Positions 10,837 through 20,509 of a stretch of 64,000 nt of DNA are shown here, piece after piece. The DNA lies in the NCBI GenBank assembly GCA_000611775.1, contig KK106982.1, forward strand, positions 3,453,404 through 3,517,403, written 5' to 3'. A model generated the notes under the pieces. The model ran no database searches and was not told where the DNA came from. It saw nothing but the letters and a program-made list of their open reading frames with translations. This DNA comes from Umbilicaria muhlenbergii (lineage: Eukaryota > Ascomycota > Lecanoromycetes > Umbilicariales > Umbilicariaceae). Both the position numbers and the translations under genes were made by a program. How positions within the stretch are numbered: the stretch's first letter is position 1; every line of letters starts with the position of its first letter.

Positions 10837-11700
10837 TCAGCTCGTGACTCTAAAAACACTGAATGCAACATTCACAAGCACACCCGTCACCACGGCAATC
10901 TGCCGCCGTTTACTCCACACCCCTTCTTCCCGGAGCAACCACACCACGGCTCCGATGGGCCAGAAGAACCCCATGATATTACCCCACAACATGTCATCCA
11001 GCCCACCCCCATCGCCTTCCACATCGTCGCCCAAACCGGCTCCGCCCTCACCTCCGAACGCAGGGGCGGCGCTGTTCGTGTTGTCGATCCAACGGTCTTC
11101 CAGCGTGCGGAGTTCGGACGCGCTGGGCATCGTGTCCGGCGTGTGAGTGTGGGCTTGAATGGCGAGGAATTGCGAGCGCAGGGATGCAATTTCGAGGGGC
11201 GTGAAGCCGGCACTAAGGAGGCGGTCGAAGCCCCTCGGCGCGGGTGTCGTGCTTGTTGTTCCTGCCGCTGCTGCCGGGGTACCATCGTCGGAGACGTGGA
11301 ACTGAATCGATCTGGGAGCGGTGGAGGTGGCGAGGGCCGCTTCGGCGGCAAGCTCCTCGGAGCTGAGGGTGTCGGAGATGGAGCAGTGGATGTAGAGAGT
11401 TTGTTGCCGGGCGAGAGGGCTTTTGCCTTTACCCTTCGGGAAGTTTGAGGGGGGAGGAAGCGGCGGCGGCAGGCGTAGAGCATTCGTAAGGGTGGCAACG
11501 TCGGGGAGGACTTTGCCAGAGTAGATGAGGCGGAGGCGGTTCTTGGACAGGTCTGGGGGAAGATGGGAGCGGATCTGGCATTTGAGTGCTACGCTTGTTG
11601 TCGTAGCGGGTGTGGCTATCTTAAGAGGAAGGTCCGGGATTGATGCTGTAAAGCGTATTATAATGTGGAGGAAGTCCTCCTCCAAATTTGATTCTGTCAT
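10837..11700 (-). CDS. dsc3: Dsc3, ubiquitin-like subunit of the Golgi DSC E3 ligase complex (DUF2407)
   Basis: A 287-residue protein starts with ATG at 11700; the open frame runs further upstream but without an ATG, so this start is preferred. An N-terminal ubiquitin-like region (IIIRFTASIPDLPLKI through NRLRLIYSGKVLPD) is followed by a proline-rich linker and a conserved segment (FDRLLSAGFTPLEIASLRSQ) with RTLEDRWID, as in DUF2407. Two hydrophobic C-terminal segments are near MLWGNIMGFFWPIGAVVWLL and IAVVTGVLVNVAFSVF. In Schizosaccharomyces and Aspergillus the DSC complex drives cleavage of SREBP, tying it to sterol and hypoxia responses and membrane protein quality control. The domain order fits the family closely. 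Confidence 0.9.
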   Translation of the reverse strand: MTESNLEEDFLHIIIRFTASIPDLPLKIATPATTTSVALKCQIRSHLPPDLSKNRLRLIYSGKVLPDVATLTNALRLPPPLPPPSNFPKGKGKSPLARQQTLYIHCSISDTLSSEELAAEAALATSTAPRSIQFHVSDDGTPAAAAGTTSTTPAPRGFDRLLSAGFTPLEIASLRSQFLAIQAHTHTPDTMPSASELRTLEDRWIDNTNSAAPAFGGEGGAGLGDDVEGDGGGLDDMLWGNIMGFFWPIGAVVWLLREEGVWSKRRQIAVVTGVLVNVAFSVFRVTS

Positions 11701-12096
11701 CTTGCGCCGGCGGAGGGGGAGGGGTGGATGCTGGCCCTCCTGGTCGAATGTCTCTCGAGTTATCACGCAAAAGCCTAGCTATACGAAAATTTCTGTAAGG
11801 GACATTTTGCCAGCCACTTTTAAGGGCGTTGAATAAGCGTTACTCAAATCTGTGTAGTCGCTGCGTTGCGGCTGTTGTCGTTACAGCTGTAGTGGGATGT
11901 CAAGGGTGTGGCTTCCCAATTTCCAACGTTACACCGTTACTCCCCTCCGTCATATACCAAATGCTCTCTTCAGGGAACTAGTAGCTCGATTTATCTCGCC
12001 ACTTTAACAGCTTTCACTATTTAGTAGGTTTTTGGAGCACACTTTGAAACTGAGAATTATCCGTTGTATTCTAGCACTTTCACATCTTGGCTAGCT
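11701..12096. other. Divergent promoter region, DSC3 and Dabb gene
   Basis: 396 bp between two divergent starts; no coding signal seen. Confidence 0.4.
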
Positions 12097-12605
12097 ATGG
12101 CGATTATTCACATCGTATTGTTCGAGGTATTGCACACCTATGTTCGCATCGTCGTACGCGATTTCCTAGACTAACAACATGCACAGTTCAAACCAACAGT
12201 GGAACTGTCGACAATCCAAGACGTCCGTTGATGAAGGGTTGAGCATGACCGGGCTCTTTTGACTGACATACACAGGTTTGCTCCCGCATGTTGAATCTGC
12301 GTACACAATGCATTCACCCAACAAGTCAAAAACCATACATCAAGACGTCGTCGGGCGGTCGTGACAACAGTCCGGAGGGGCAACAAGTAGTTATTCCCCC
12401 TCGTTCACGCATATCCCCTCCATTATCGCGGTTTGACTGGGAGCTGCAGGGTGGCTTTTCGCACGGTTTCGTGGTCGAATTCGGAAACGAGGAGGACCGA
12501 AAGTACTACCTCGAGAAGGACCCAGCGCATTTGAGTTTCGTCAAGAGTTTAGATGGCATTATGCAGAGGGCCAGGATAGTCGATTACGAGCCAGGAGTCT
12601 TCTGA
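12097..12605 (+). CDS. Stress-responsive A/B barrel (Dabb) domain protein
   Basis: Four exons (12097-12126, 12187-12222, 12276-12386, 12450-12605) give 110 residues, one complete Dabb domain. It begins MAIIHIVLFEFKPTV; the core HGFVVEFGNEEDRKYYLE-DPAHLSFV is diagnostic. Dabb proteins are small dimeric alpha-beta barrels; some act in stress or polyketide chemistry, and this one has no assigned reaction. The last intron (12387-12449, 63 nt) is a multiple of three with no in-frame stop, so retention would add 21 residues after SPEGQQ. Relatives run straight into the GG-F-HGFVVEF strand, so splicing is the likely form. The second donor is GTCCGT, weak but required by the frame. Confidence 0.88.
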
Positions 12606-12745
12606 GAGATTCAAAGTATGAGGTGCCGGATGGGACTTCCATGCTTGGACTCAAGTCTAATATCAAAAGCATACACCGAAACACCGCGTCCAATGCCGCT
12701 GCGTTATTGCTTGTAATGCCCCAACGCCCGTCGCTATGCTGTGCT

Positions 12746-13574
12746 CTAGACCATGAATGACTCCCCACACCCGCACTGTTCCTCTGGGTGGTCGTTAGCC
12801 GTGGTTCTGATCGAACCGATGGTGGAATGACCTACTGATATTCGGATTCCTGAACACAAACCGCTGGTTCAGCTTGTCTTCTACCCAATCCATCTCACTT
12901 CCTATTATGCTGAACAACGCTTTACTATCGATCAGGACCTTGACACCATCCTGCTCCACGGCTTCGTCGAAGGTGCCGGGCTTGTCCACGTATTCCAAAT
13001 GATACGCTAATCCAGAGCATCCCCTATTCTTGACCCCTACCCGGATCAATTTCGGTTCGGGTAAGGCAAGCAAGTTTCGCAGCTGTTCTGTCGCTGATGG
13101 CGTTAGGGACATGGCGGCTTTGCGAGGCTTGAGCTTGCTACGCTTCGGCTTAGAAGTGGAAGCCTGGGCTGAAATGGTTTGGCGGCCCTCAGCGACAGGT
13201 TTGGACTTTTGCGCCTCGTGTTCCGAGACAATGACGCTTGGTCTCCGGCCGGCTTCGAAGTTGGCTGCATCATCATGTTGATTCGTAAGCCGTGGCGGCC
13301 TTGTATCGTTGACTTGTGGTATGCCTCCTGCTATTGAGCTCTCCGGGACGCCCGTATTTCGAGGTGGCGGTGGAGCGAGGTTTAGGTTTTGTGGGCGGTA
13401 GGAGGTGGCCGTCTGTAGCTCACGCTTTGAGGAGTGTCGGACTTGATGGGAAGATGTGAAGGATCGGACTGTGTATGGACATGTCCGACTTGCAGCCGAG
13501 CCCGCTGTCAAGGCGACTCTGAAGAGATGTGTTGCAGATGATGTCAGCGGGACGATGCAGCGCTGCGAAGACAT
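12746..13574 (-). CDS. ISA1: Isa1, mitochondrial A-type iron-sulfur cluster assembly protein
   Basis: The conserved C-terminal HesB/IscA domain reads AAMSLTPSATEQLRNLL, RVGVKNRGCSGLAYHLEY, then NPNIKEQCGCGESFMV. All three cluster-ligand cysteines are present (one in GCSG, two in CGCG), but the last two lie in a tiny second exon (12783-12746) after a 52-nt intron (12784-12835). Exon 1 is 13574-12836. I chose the ATG at 13574 (MSSQRCIVPL...) because it yields a basic, serine-rich mitochondrial presequence (VALTAGSAASRTCPYTVRSF); the frame continues upstream without an ATG. The product is 258 residues. Isa1 acts with Isa2 and Iba57 in making [4Fe-4S] clusters. It is head to head with the ARMH3 gene. 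Confidence 0.93.
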
Positions 13575-14217
13575 GGTGAAAGACAGGGCGCCGACAATGG
13601 CATCAGACGAAGAAGCAGAGAAGGTCGGCAGAAATAGGGTGGTGTCGGAATGTTTGTGGAAGAGGGTCGAGCGGGTTGTGCAGTAGGGGGCGGAGGGTGT
13701 GTTTGCGATCACACCCGACTTCGAGTCGGAGAGGCGAGAGAGCTCCAACATCCACTCCATCGGACTGCGATGTGCGCCGATTTTCCGGTCGGATGGACGG
13801 GCCAATCAGCGGCCGGATGATTGTAAAAGCGTCAAGCCGAATAAGGAAAAAGGGAAAAGGAAAAAGGAAAAGGAGCAGAGCCGCACAGCCGTGACCTTTC
13901 GCTCAAGCATGCTCGCTTCTGCATGCTCGCTTCCGGGTAATCGGCCCTTACCTTATCCGTGCTAGTGCAGTGTCAGCCCCATCCCCCGGGAATATATATC
14001 TCCGTCTGATGTCTGCTGTCTGATATCTGATATCTAATACGCGTTCTGCTGTCGGCTGTCTGCTCACGTGTCTGAATGATCTCCGTAGCTACCCACCGCC
14101 ACCTTTCCTTCCTCCGGTCCACTGCCTATCCAAAGCAGTGTCGAGGACGCAGTACTGCTCCGAAGATTCCACTGCCAACAGCAGGCTTCCATCAACGATC
14201 GATCTACACCATGAGGA
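13575..14217. other. Bidirectional promoter, ISA1 and ARMH3
   Basis: 643 bp between divergent starts. It contains a purine tract (13845-13877, A/G only apart from few bases), a repeated GCATGCTCGCTTC near 13905-13935, one TACCTTA motif near 13950, and imperfect tandem TGTCTGA/TATCTGA repeats at about 14003-14065. Confidence 0.45.
14003..14065. repeat. Imperfect short tandem repeat (TGTCTG/TATCTG units)
   Basis: Units such as CTGATGTCTG, CTGTCTGATATCTGATATCT and CTGCTGTCGGCTGTCTGCT follow one another, a degenerate 6-8 bp repeat array upstream of the ARMH3 start. Confidence 0.5.
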
Positions 14218-16511
14218 ATGGAAGCATCACCTCTTACACAACAGCCTCGACCCGACTCATTCCAGCCAAAGATCGCACACCTTTACCTTGAGCTTCTCAA
14301 CGTCAGCATGCGTTATCCTCTGCGTGCATACTCCTGCTGATTCAACTAGGATGACGACGAGCATGTCCTTCGATCCGAGGGCTTCTGGCGCGAGTTCTTC
14401 CTTCTCAAGCCTGACAAAGCTAGCTTGCAACGCCGGCTTGATCAAGTCGGTGCGGACGGACTTCTTCATCTACAAGTATGCTTGCATCGAGTTTTGCCTG
14501 GCCTTGTTTAGTCGAAACGACCCCACACCAGGCGTACCTTTACTAAACCGGTCCAGCATGCAACACGGCAACTGTTCGCCCGCGCAGTCAACCAAGTAAA
14601 GCTAGGAATCGCTCCTTCTGACGAAGTAGCCCTTGATGTAAGCTCTTCACCTTGGCTCTCCTGCAATACTCCGTAGGACTTACGAAGCAGACTTTGACAG
14701 TCTTTCTAGGTGGCGTTCTAGCCAAAAGGTACACTAACCCTAGTGCCGACATAATCACGGTCCTGGCAGGCCTCAACGATGTTGATACCGTCTTCACCGA
14801 CTTTGCAAATGCAATAGAGAGCACTGTACGAACAGGGAGATCCCGTGAGATATCTCTTGCGTTGTTTACACTGGTCACCGCTGATCCGCCATCAGTCGAC
14901 GTGCGGCAAAAAGCCATAGGAGTTGCAATTGCCCTAACCTCAGGCGCCTACCAGACCAGCCTGGTCTCCTATTTCACACATCGTGACTTGTTCCCTGCTT
15001 TAATGAAGGTTAGTACTACTTGCAGCTTGTTTTTCCCGTTGCGAAAAGCGGCACCTTCTGCTGGGTTTGGCCTGAATACCTAGAGGTTTTCGTTTACGCC
15101 CACTAACATTCTTCAAGTATGTCCAAGAATCTGACAGCCCAGCTCAAGCGTCTCGTTCTTTCCTTCTTCTTGGGTTGTTAGCAAATTACAACAAGTTCGA
15201 AATTCGTAACCCGTATCGGTTAAGACTTGAGGACTTTGTCAACGAAGCCACCATACAGAAGATTCTGAAAGGGTTGGCCTATACTTGTTCACAAGCCAGA
15301 GATAAATACCTCGCCGGGCAAGACGACGTCCCCGAAGGCTGGAACTTGACCAGCACTCTGACGTATATCGGCCTTGGAGCACTTGTCGTTGGGAAGACTG
15401 CAGCACCTGTCCCAAATACTGATGAGGCGAAAGAGGTATTTGCAGCTCTGTGAGAAACCATGTCCTTGATGATCGGCTGCAGCTTTGTTAACTTGGTATC
15501 AGACCGGGACCAGAAGCTGCCATCTTAGTCGCGACGTACGACTTTGTCAATGCAAACAAATTGTTCTGCTTTAATCTTGTCACCCTACCCAGCGAGCCAA
15601 AAGAGCAAGAAAGCCCGTTCAGCGCCTTTCTCTCTTTTACCTCTTATGTACTGCACCACGCATACAGGTCACCCCGAGCGACACTTTATAGCCTCCTGAA
15701 TCTTGTGATCCTGCGCATCATTGTCGAAGATCAAGTATTATGCAAGAGTATCTGCAGCGAAGAGAACAGAATCTTGGTTCGATTATGTCGCCAACGACCA
15801 CCATTTGTACCTTCGGTCGCCGGTGAACGATCGGTGGCTGCTTTTATACTTGACATAGTCGCCGATGCCATTAATCACAATCTTCGACGTCGACTTGATA
15901 TCGACCTTTACATATCATGCATCCATGTGATCCAACGCCTGTTGGTGTACCTAACTCAGACGCGGACCCGACTCCCTTACCATTGGTCCCTTCTCTGGCA
16001 AACCCTTCTCTCGCTTCTTCGCTTCCTAACGACTTACGCTTCAGACCTTAGTACACAGAACTCTAATACAAACCTTTTGATTATCCAACTCGTCAATACC
16101 ATCACCCTCGCGGTGTCTTCTGGGGATGCTTTCCTCCCAAATCCAGCATCCTACGATGATCTATTTTACAAGCTCGTCGAGACTGGTGACTTCTTGACAC
16201 GGTTCAAGTCTGCTTATAATGCCCATCTGCAAGCGCATGGAAGCAATAGCACTACCACTCCGATCGATGTATTGATCAATGTTTCGACTCATTACCATAA
16301 TCTCCTTGAAGCAGAGAAGGGCAAAGGGCGGATGGGCAAAAATTTGAGTCCACGGGAGGTAAACAAGATCATCCGGCAAGGATACGAGACTTTAATTGTT
16401 CCACCAGTGGAAGGGCTGGACAATCTGGATAGGTTCCGAGAAGGTGAGGAGCGGGGGATGTTAAAAAAGGTTACGAGGATTGCGGTGGAAGACGCAAGAA
16501 GATTGCTATGA
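14218..16511 (+). CDS. ARMH3 (C10orf76)/DUF1741 armadillo-like helical protein
   Basis: Six exons: 14218-14301, 14350-14475, 14557-14637, 14691-15008, 15118-15449 and 15503-16511, giving 649 residues. The N-terminus MEASPLTQQPRPDSFQPK leads into LYLELLNDDDEH and EGFWREFFLLKPDKASL, both hallmarks of this family; later blocks are GAYQTSLVSYFTHRDLFPAL, FLLLGLLANYNKFEIRNPY and the DUF1741 segment AYRSPRATLYSLLNLVILRI. The whole chain is helical repeats. The human homologue works with PI4KB and GBF1 at the Golgi; a similar role here is inference. The ATG at 14218 is in a different frame from the ATG just upstream and is chosen because only it leads into the conserved N-terminus. Intron 2 has a perfect TACTAAC-like branch site. 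Confidence 0.9.
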
Positions 16512-17533
16512 GAAGGGGGAGAGGAACAAGACTTGTGTTCTAGACCGTACGGCAAATGCACCATTGTTGCCGCTTGCAGATCAGCTAGCCGCGTATAGTC
16601 ATTCGTCAATGTATATTGAAGGCTAACCAAAGCGATTTACCTTTCGTGTAGTCGATGCAGTCTTCTCAACTTCGGAGGGATCTAATCCCAACATGAAACA
16701 CCCAGGTACGACAGGGGAAAAATTGAGAAGCAATCCATCAAAGGACCGGTAAACGAAGATAGGAAGGAACGGCGAGTGGAATCAAGGGCTCTGAATCCAA
16801 AACAGATGCTGGACTACAAGTCTTCGTGGCCGCATCACGAGATAGTCAAGCAACAGCCCTATCAAGTGTATAGGGCAGACACAATGATGGAGAAGCCTGA
16901 GTGAACGAGTCTGTCGACTCAGCTCTGGTACGAGACATGGGCGTTTGCCCCGTCTTCTTCATCGCGCCAGCCGGCTAGTTCATTCGCAGTATCGATATGA
17001 CTTGAAGAGCAGGATCGGACTGACACACGAGAACAGTTACTAGAAGACTTGAAGCATGTATTGATGGAAGGGTCAGCCGTTCTTGCATTCGAAATGCTAT
17101 GGCGACATGTTTGATACGATCCCCGAGAACATGGGGAACCACGAAGCACATAAAGAACTATGAGTTTGTCCCAACATATGGAGTACTTTCGATACAAATC
17201 AAACTCGGTACAGAAGCCTTGTTTAGCCCCCGCAGGGGTTTAATTTTGAGAACACCGCAATGACGTTCTTTAAAACGGAGGCAGAACGCTCGTCTTATGG
17301 CTCTTCAGACCTGATCTTGGAAACGAGGATCTGCTTAGCTCACCTTGTGTGCCTCAATGCCAGAAGTATCTTCAATCCACCACTGATCCAAGGTATGCAT
17401 GATGCTTTGGGAAAAACAATTGCCCTTGAGGAACTTGAATACTCATGACCGAAGCTTCACCATTCGAACGCCGTTGCGCCTACTATGATCTGCGCTGCCT
17501 TGCCAGCCCTCACCGTCCTCTCCATTGTGTGAC
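16512..17533. other. Intergenic, about 1.0 kb, convergent gene ends
   Basis: Between the stops of the ARMH3 gene and EAF3. Short open frames only; nothing recognisable. Confidence 0.45.
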
Positions 17534-19436
17534 CTACACTCCCCTCGCCTTCTCGATATAGTCCTGAGTCGCCGCTTCGTAATCGGAAGTGAAGAAGCGT
17601 GACGAGTTCTTGCCCAGCCACTGCGTTAGCTTGGCCAGTTCTTCTCTCAAGCGATTCACCGATTGCTGGTCCATGTTTGTCTGCGCGATGAGCTCGGGCA
17701 TCGTGACTGCGATACCCAATCAGTCAATCTAGAGGGACAAGAGTCGTCTCAGCAGCGACATACCGAACAGTCTGCATAGATGCTCCGCCCCATAGATATC
17801 GCCGACCCCTTTCCCTTCCCACTCTCCTGTCCCAGCTTCCAACAATTGTCCGACCTCAAAGAACTGCTCTCTCTCGAATCGATACAACAAGATCCTCCCC
17901 AAACACTTTTCGAAATACTCCCTCACGCCGGCGACAACCTCCTCGAGCAGATCCGCCTCCGCCGAGCCGTACCTCCTCTTTCCCTTCTCTTCGTCCCAAT
18001 AGGCGTCTAGTATCTCGTTGACAGGATGCTTCGAGGGTAAGGGTACGAGCGAAAGATTCTTGGTAACGTTCTCCCAGTCGTCCACCAGGATCGCTTTCAG
18101 ATGGTCAGGGATGACGATACGGACAGCGGGCCGTTGTAGGAATGATTCCTCCTGCCAAGTGTTATTATCATGATCGTTGGGGTTTCCTCCACAATTTCTC
18201 CGTAAGGGGTGCAAGCTATAATCCTTCGAGTACCCCGCGAGCATCAGGACAGATTTGGCATCTTGGGTCTTGAAAAACTGCCGTTTGGGTTCGTTGCCGG
18301 GATCATCGACATTAAGCTTCGCCAGCTGCGGGTGTTGCTCAATTGAAGCTCTCTCCGGCTCTTTGCGTAGCATGGCTTTGCGTCTAGAGTCGACAGGGGC
18401 GGGCCTTGAGAGGATCTTCTCTGCTGTGGGTAGCAGAGAAGCTTTCGCATCATCCTCCATGCCCCCGACTGCGTCACGCTCCTTCTGCCAAAGATTGCGG
18501 CTACGGCCACGTCGAATGGACGTGCTGGGCGGTGCAGCGTTGACTGCGCCGTCCTGGAGCCCAGGGAAATGGGCATGGGCATGATGAGAAGGCCCAGCTA
18601 CGTGTGTAGTATCTTCCATCGAATATGTGCCAGAGCTGGCGCTGGATAGTGTCGATGTGAAGGACGGGTTTAAAGGAGATGAACGGGCAAACTCCCGCGG
18701 GCCACCAACCTTTTCAATCTCGTAGTCCCTTCCTCGCTTTTGACCACGGCCTGTGGCAGGCAGCGATGAATGTCTCTCTTCGCTTCCACGCCCAGAGCTG
18801 AGATCAGAACCTGCGGCTTTCTTCTTGGTGGATGTAGCAGGTGCTTTGGGTGGAGCAGCACGTTGGCGAAGTGCGTCCATCTCCTTCTTCAAATTTTGGG
18901 CCAGCTCTTTGTTCTCGTCTGTGAGCTTGCGAAGACGGTCTTGCGGCACCCAGTCATCCCACCTGGGGCGAGGCGGACGCAGGATTAGCTTGATTGATGA
19001 AGTCATCGCTGGTAGGCGCTGGAAGCATCGCTCAAGCGCAAAGAAACAAAGCCCATGATGAACGGAAGCGACACGAAGATGTTTTCAAGTGCTGAAGAAC
19101 ACAATAGTAGACATTCGAACGCGCAGAGAGGCAGAGAGATTAGAGAGGTCGTTCAGATACAGTGTAGAGTGCATAAGCTAGCGTGGGGTCGCGTGACATA
19201 GCCCTCTTTTGGCAGGGGCTTGTGAAATAAGTCAAGTAGCGAGCAGAGAGGAAAGGGAAAAATGCATCGTACGTGTTTTTCCATCCCTTGTAGTGCACTC
19301 TGTATTGGAAAGGACTCTTCTTGTCACTCGAATCGGAGAGCTTCGAGTCGAGAACTTTGGCCTCATAAAGGAGCTCGTGATGAAAGCAAAGGACTCGCTC
19401 GTCTTTAGCGTACGCCGCTTGGTTGGACGGAGCCAT
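17534..19436 (-). CDS. EAF3: Eaf3, chromodomain/MRG subunit of NuA4 and Rpd3S
   Basis: Exons 19436-19273, 18962-17764 and 17706-17534 encode up to 511 residues. The chromodomain spans the 310-nt first intron: ERVLCFHHELLYEAK and YRVHYKGWKNT, then WDDWVPQDRLRKLT. The MRG domain runs from FLQRPAVRIVIPDHLKAIL through VYGAEHL-type IYGAEHLCRLFVTMPELI to AATQDYIEKARGV at the C-terminus. In the family the chromodomain reads H3K36 methylation and the MRG domain binds NuA4 and Rpd3S partners. Between DYEIEK and EESFLQRP, normally adjacent, lie 186 extra in-frame codons (18152-18709) with GT and AG ends: either a stop-free retained intron or a real low-complexity insert. Without it the protein is 325 residues, the usual size. 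Confidence 0.93.
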
Positions 19437-19777
19437 GTTGCAGCGCCGAGCCAGGGCAGAACAGTGATGGAAGGTGTGGATACGAGGGGAGAGAGAGCTG
19501 CCTATCTACAAATGGCTATGCAAGAACTGAAGAATGAAGCGAAGGTGAGTGAATGACAGGCCGTCCATGTGTGTTGTTGACGCTGAGCCGGAGGAGCCCG
19601 CTAATTCTAATTGCTGGGCGAGCTGGCCGTGGCCAATCTCAGTATCGGCCTCGCTCCCTACCTCCTATCTTAGCGCGTTTTTCCGCCAACGCGTCGGCTA
19701 AAAGCCCTAGGTCGTCCCTGCCTGAGGCGCCTTGCCTTTGATCCACCTAGCTCTCGCTCTACACCACGCCTCAGATC
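19437..19777. promoter_or_regulatory. Bidirectional promoter, EAF3 and NKP2
   Basis: 341 bp separates the two divergent start codons, so core promoter elements must be shared or interleaved here. No canonical TATA box is evident. Confidence 0.5.
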
Positions 19778-20438
19778 ATGCCTCCTACCGAATCCGCAAT
19801 CCTCATCAACTTCCTCCTGTCGCCTGCCGCCCTTCCAACTATCATCACTCTCACCAAATTCACGGACCTCTTCCCGAAAGCCCAACGCTCGAATCCCCAG
19901 ATCCGACTTCTGTACCGGGAACTGCAGCACATCCGAGCACTCGACACGGACGAAGTGCAGAGGAACATTGCGCAAGAAGTCCGGCGGGGAGAGCGACAGA
20001 GGCGCGAAGTTGCCAAGGCGAGGCGGAAGGCGGATAGGGAGGATATGGAGGGGGTGGATATGCGGGAGATTGAGATGGAGACGGAGGTGATGAGCATACG
20101 GCTTCCATGTCCACGTGTCACAGAAACGAACTGAGCGGTAACCGCAGCTTTTTGGTCCTGCGTCCAACCTACCTATCAGCAAGCCGCATACATTGTCGAG
20201 TATACTGCCGGAGATGGAGCAAGCATGTGCGGAACTCGAGACCGAAGTCTCGGCGCTAGAAGCGGAGACCAAGCTGGCTCTGGAAGATATCAAGACTACG
20301 GTAGGAGATTTGAGCGATCTACGCTACGGAAGATTTAGCAGACCCGCTGGCAGTCGGAGCACTGTTGGAGAGGATGTTATTGAGGCCTTAGAGGGACTTG
20401 AGGAGGTATGCCACTCAATTACAAGCAATGGAGTCTAG
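19778..20438 (+). CDS. NKP2: Cnl2/NKP2-family kinetochore protein
   Basis: Two exons, 19778-20086 and 20148-20438, encode 199 residues. The start MPPTESAILINFLLSPAALP with TKFTDLFPKAQRSNPQIRLLYRELQHIR is the conserved Cnl2/NKP2 N-terminus; after the intron LFGPASNLPISKPHT leads into a coiled coil (MEQACAELETEVSALEAE). The family belongs to the inner kinetochore CCAN (COMA-associated). Near the end GAGGTATGC could serve as a donor with an acceptor near 20475, giving another C-terminus; the simple stop at 20436-20438 is preferred because the alternative would run over the SNF2 gene lying tail to tail 71 bp away. Confidence 0.88.
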
Positions 20439-20509
20439 GCTACCAAGTTAGGGAGCATTTCATTCTGCCTTGCAGTGCAATGCGAGCAGCCCCTTCCTAA
20501 ACGTGTTCC

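Noticed and set aside
10293-11498. Long plus- and minus-strand open frames overlapping DSC3
   Set aside because: They are alternate-frame shadows caused by the GC-rich, proline- and alanine-rich DSC3 coding sequence.
19438-19777. Open frame crossing the EAF3/NKP2 interval on the plus strand
   Set aside because: It is mostly antisense to the Eaf3 chromodomain exon and has no family features.
20403-20475. Possible extra intron at the 3' end of NKP2
   Set aside because: The donor and acceptor exist, but the extension would run antisense into the SNF2 coding region and has no conserved sequence; the earlier stop is simpler.
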